This document shows positions 30,801 to 31,328 of a stretch of 31,328 nucleotides of DNA, one piece after another. The notes under the pieces were generated by a model, which saw only the letters and a program-made list of their open reading frames with translations, was not told where the DNA came from and did not search any database. Both the position numbers and the translations under genes were made by a program. The stretch's first letter is position 1, and each line of letters starts with the position of its first letter. Source of the stretch: a virus; IMG/VR virus record IMGVR_UViG_3300037294_000302, positions 1 through 31,328 of that record; one strand, written 5' to 3'.

Positions 30801-31328
30801 ACGCGGACGGTTCGGGCGTATGGACTTCTCCGTTAGCTTCCGAAAGATATATTGCTGAATGGAACGCAGGAAGCGGAGTCGCTCCATCGACAAGTCCGAC
30901 AGAGGGCGACTATTATAGAGTAAATGGAGCGGGAACTTACGCAGGTGTTACTTATGCTTCGGGTGATGATACGTATTGGAACGGGTCAGCATGGTTGCTG
31001 CGAAAAAATTACTTAACATTGCCGAAAGCGACATTGGGCATATTAGGTGGTATCAAAATTGGGTCAACGCTCGAAATAGACAGCAGCGGAATCGTAAACC
31101 AAAAAACGGGAGTAGTTACGGCGGGTGATTATCAGGGAGTAACGGTAGACACTTACGGACGGGTGACGGCGGGAACGAATCCAACTACGATTGCGGGGTA
31201 TGGGATTACGGATTATAATAGTTTGTGGGATGCTCGCTTAGGAACGCAAATAGCTTCGGCTAATTATTGGACAAGGGAAGGCAACGGTCAACTTAATTAT
31301 AGCAACAAGGTAAATGTTGGTCTAGTAT
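27821..31328 (+). CDS. Very large tail tip / receptor-binding protein (3' end beyond the window)
   Basis: I translated this frame codon by codon: it is open from the ATG at 27821 to the window edge (1169 codons) and overlaps the tape measure stop. The N-terminal 530 or so residues (MAKSLKYFYEYKDYRETLHR...) are beta-rich with KYRVHTYDYNTRT near residue 590, as in baseplate or tail-tip hub proteins. The later part turns into fibre-like repeats: LTVKSRGVDIDGRLSV, RTPQSIIHIESDAPVLTVKS, GVTVDTYGRVTAGTNPTTIA and GYGITDYNSLWDAR, a tail-fibre pattern. One polypeptide thus seems to join hub and fibre, and would contact the host surface. The true length and C-terminus are unknown. Confidence 0.8.
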   Translation, partial: MAKSLKYFYEYKDYRETLHRVEIHVEGFAGTAVELAAGGEPFSIQQNKEVAQQYLGGLVPTKFKLQAVSNSNFNAASFVSENYGDVAILKKLDRVVEYEGILTPFESKDLDLPNGMFVTDLEAELGVVYLKNVTYAHTTNRITLLAVVKKCLDRLSYLTAFNFEVIANGVLSVDNGGVTTCTWFDSYINEENFDGLSCLDVLNEVIPSYIELTFDKSKWVLRDVSELNAGNSVSKLYNNALTLLSTSDYLRPTATIQRLSGGSFGKSFSFSNITVQKEKSRRKKLLPIGEMDSVTGWTYDGGDYESELMEFADGKLFNKGFSSFQGSNNLTHYINAAGVSYFPNNNIFENNELEQLKISIKAESQGNLRNLRFQIIAVQVGLNKSYFLTNEGAWYEQVDGLSNTPIYEVPIQEQEFTITLPKPPHNPGNFLFRLPQSDGIFSDDSIIPTTNIEYKLFIKVLLPERLGSVDPAAFVDSRIDYIRVSQQNLIDIGAEGFERSFGGAIKADRTNNLPVKFNVGYPLEPSGLETLYPTAAATTSLKFFKPYHNGTFKGITEYIADRYLSSLSKRLKTYDGQVNSELTFGSIVAIDSVKYRVHTYDYNTRTRFAKVRLVELTTNAVTASVQDLINPFNKAVELALRNIPREGLKYDTLFGNENFTSKLNGSGQLVIGLRSQLRAETFLAKAGEVFLRKEGNEAGTGLIWVDNDLTETDSIKPVTDGFAFKSEDNAYTAILDFSELTSNVVLKVPVLAADSTIATDATAWMRGATNVLAAKDFIGSASGDFDIGIKRNNVEILTVKSRGVDIDGRLSVNNNLTESVNFKNLYFSNPLESATNFARSGIFNNADYASVNGVKKWKIKNIGANDAAGLLFGNSGEIDLISVQNTGATEKDLTHSELLDNSVMFISASKLTGFGTRTPQSIIHIESDAPVLTVKSKNGGSGLRINVLNTNSSLFRVQLEGSTKAQLNTSGELSINNLKISNNAAVGKVWQCNNADGSGVWTSPLASERYIAEWNAGSGVAPSTSPTEGDYYRVNGAGTYAGVTYASGDDTYWNGSAWLLRKNYLTLPKATLGILGGIKIGSTLEIDSSGIVNQKTGVVTAGDYQGVTVDTYGRVTAGTNPTTIAGYGITDYNSLWDARLGTQIASANYWTREGNGQLNYSNKVNVGLV

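Overview
This window looks like most of the genome, or a large part, of a tailed double-stranded DNA phage or prophage of a Bacteroidota host. It has an HK97-type head and a long tail with a 680-residue tape measure. The host call rests on promoters of the TTTG-N19-TAnnTTTG type, weak Shine-Dalgarno sequences, and families common in Bacteroidota phages: a DUF3127 SSB-like protein, Sak3 annealase, Rha regulator and cREC protein. No integrase, lysis endolysin or plasmid partition gene is visible, so lifestyle cannot be decided here.

Layout. (A) 1-2457, plus strand: the tail end of a DNA methyltransferase, a 49-aa protein, a broken cREC gene, a calcineurin-like phosphoesterase, a DUF1599/Nmad1-like protein and a membrane-anchored coiled-coil protein. 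(B) 2433-3100: a small reverse-oriented accessory gene lying between two exact 24-bp direct repeats and next to an attC-like hairpin. The first repeat is the 3' end of the upstream coding region, so this looks like an insertion. (C) 3100-13278, minus strand: the early operon, with most genes joined by ATGA start/stop overlaps. It carries a 746-aa primase/helicase, HNH protein, SF2 helicase, VRR-NUC nuclease, HTH protein, SSB-like protein, Sak3 annealase and YqaJ exonuclease, plus several tiny proteins. A 12-copy iteron array around an AT-rich core lies at the primase 3' end and is a candidate replication origin.

(D) 13279-14318: about 1 kb between the divergent operons with no convincing gene. 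It is packed with secondary structure: a 13-bp hairpin, a 32-bp perfect palindrome, a tRNA-like sequence with no anticodon arm, a minihelix-like acceptor/T-arm, more inverted repeats, and a consensus promoter directly in front of a roughly 150-nt folded leader. (E) 14319-31328, plus strand: Rha regulator, ParB-methyltransferase fusion, small and large terminase, portal, MuF-like protein, a reverse-oriented accessory gene with its own promoter and operator-like repeats, prohead protease, capsid, head-tail connectors, tail tube, tail assembly chaperone with a -1 frameshift site, tape measure, and a very large tail protein running off the window.

How it fits together. The minus operon copies and recombines DNA (origin, primase-helicase, SF2 helicase, annealase plus exonuclease, SSB). 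The plus operon packages DNA and builds the virion. The control region between them, with its folded RNA leader and tRNA-derived elements, is the least explained part of the window and the best place to look for new biology.
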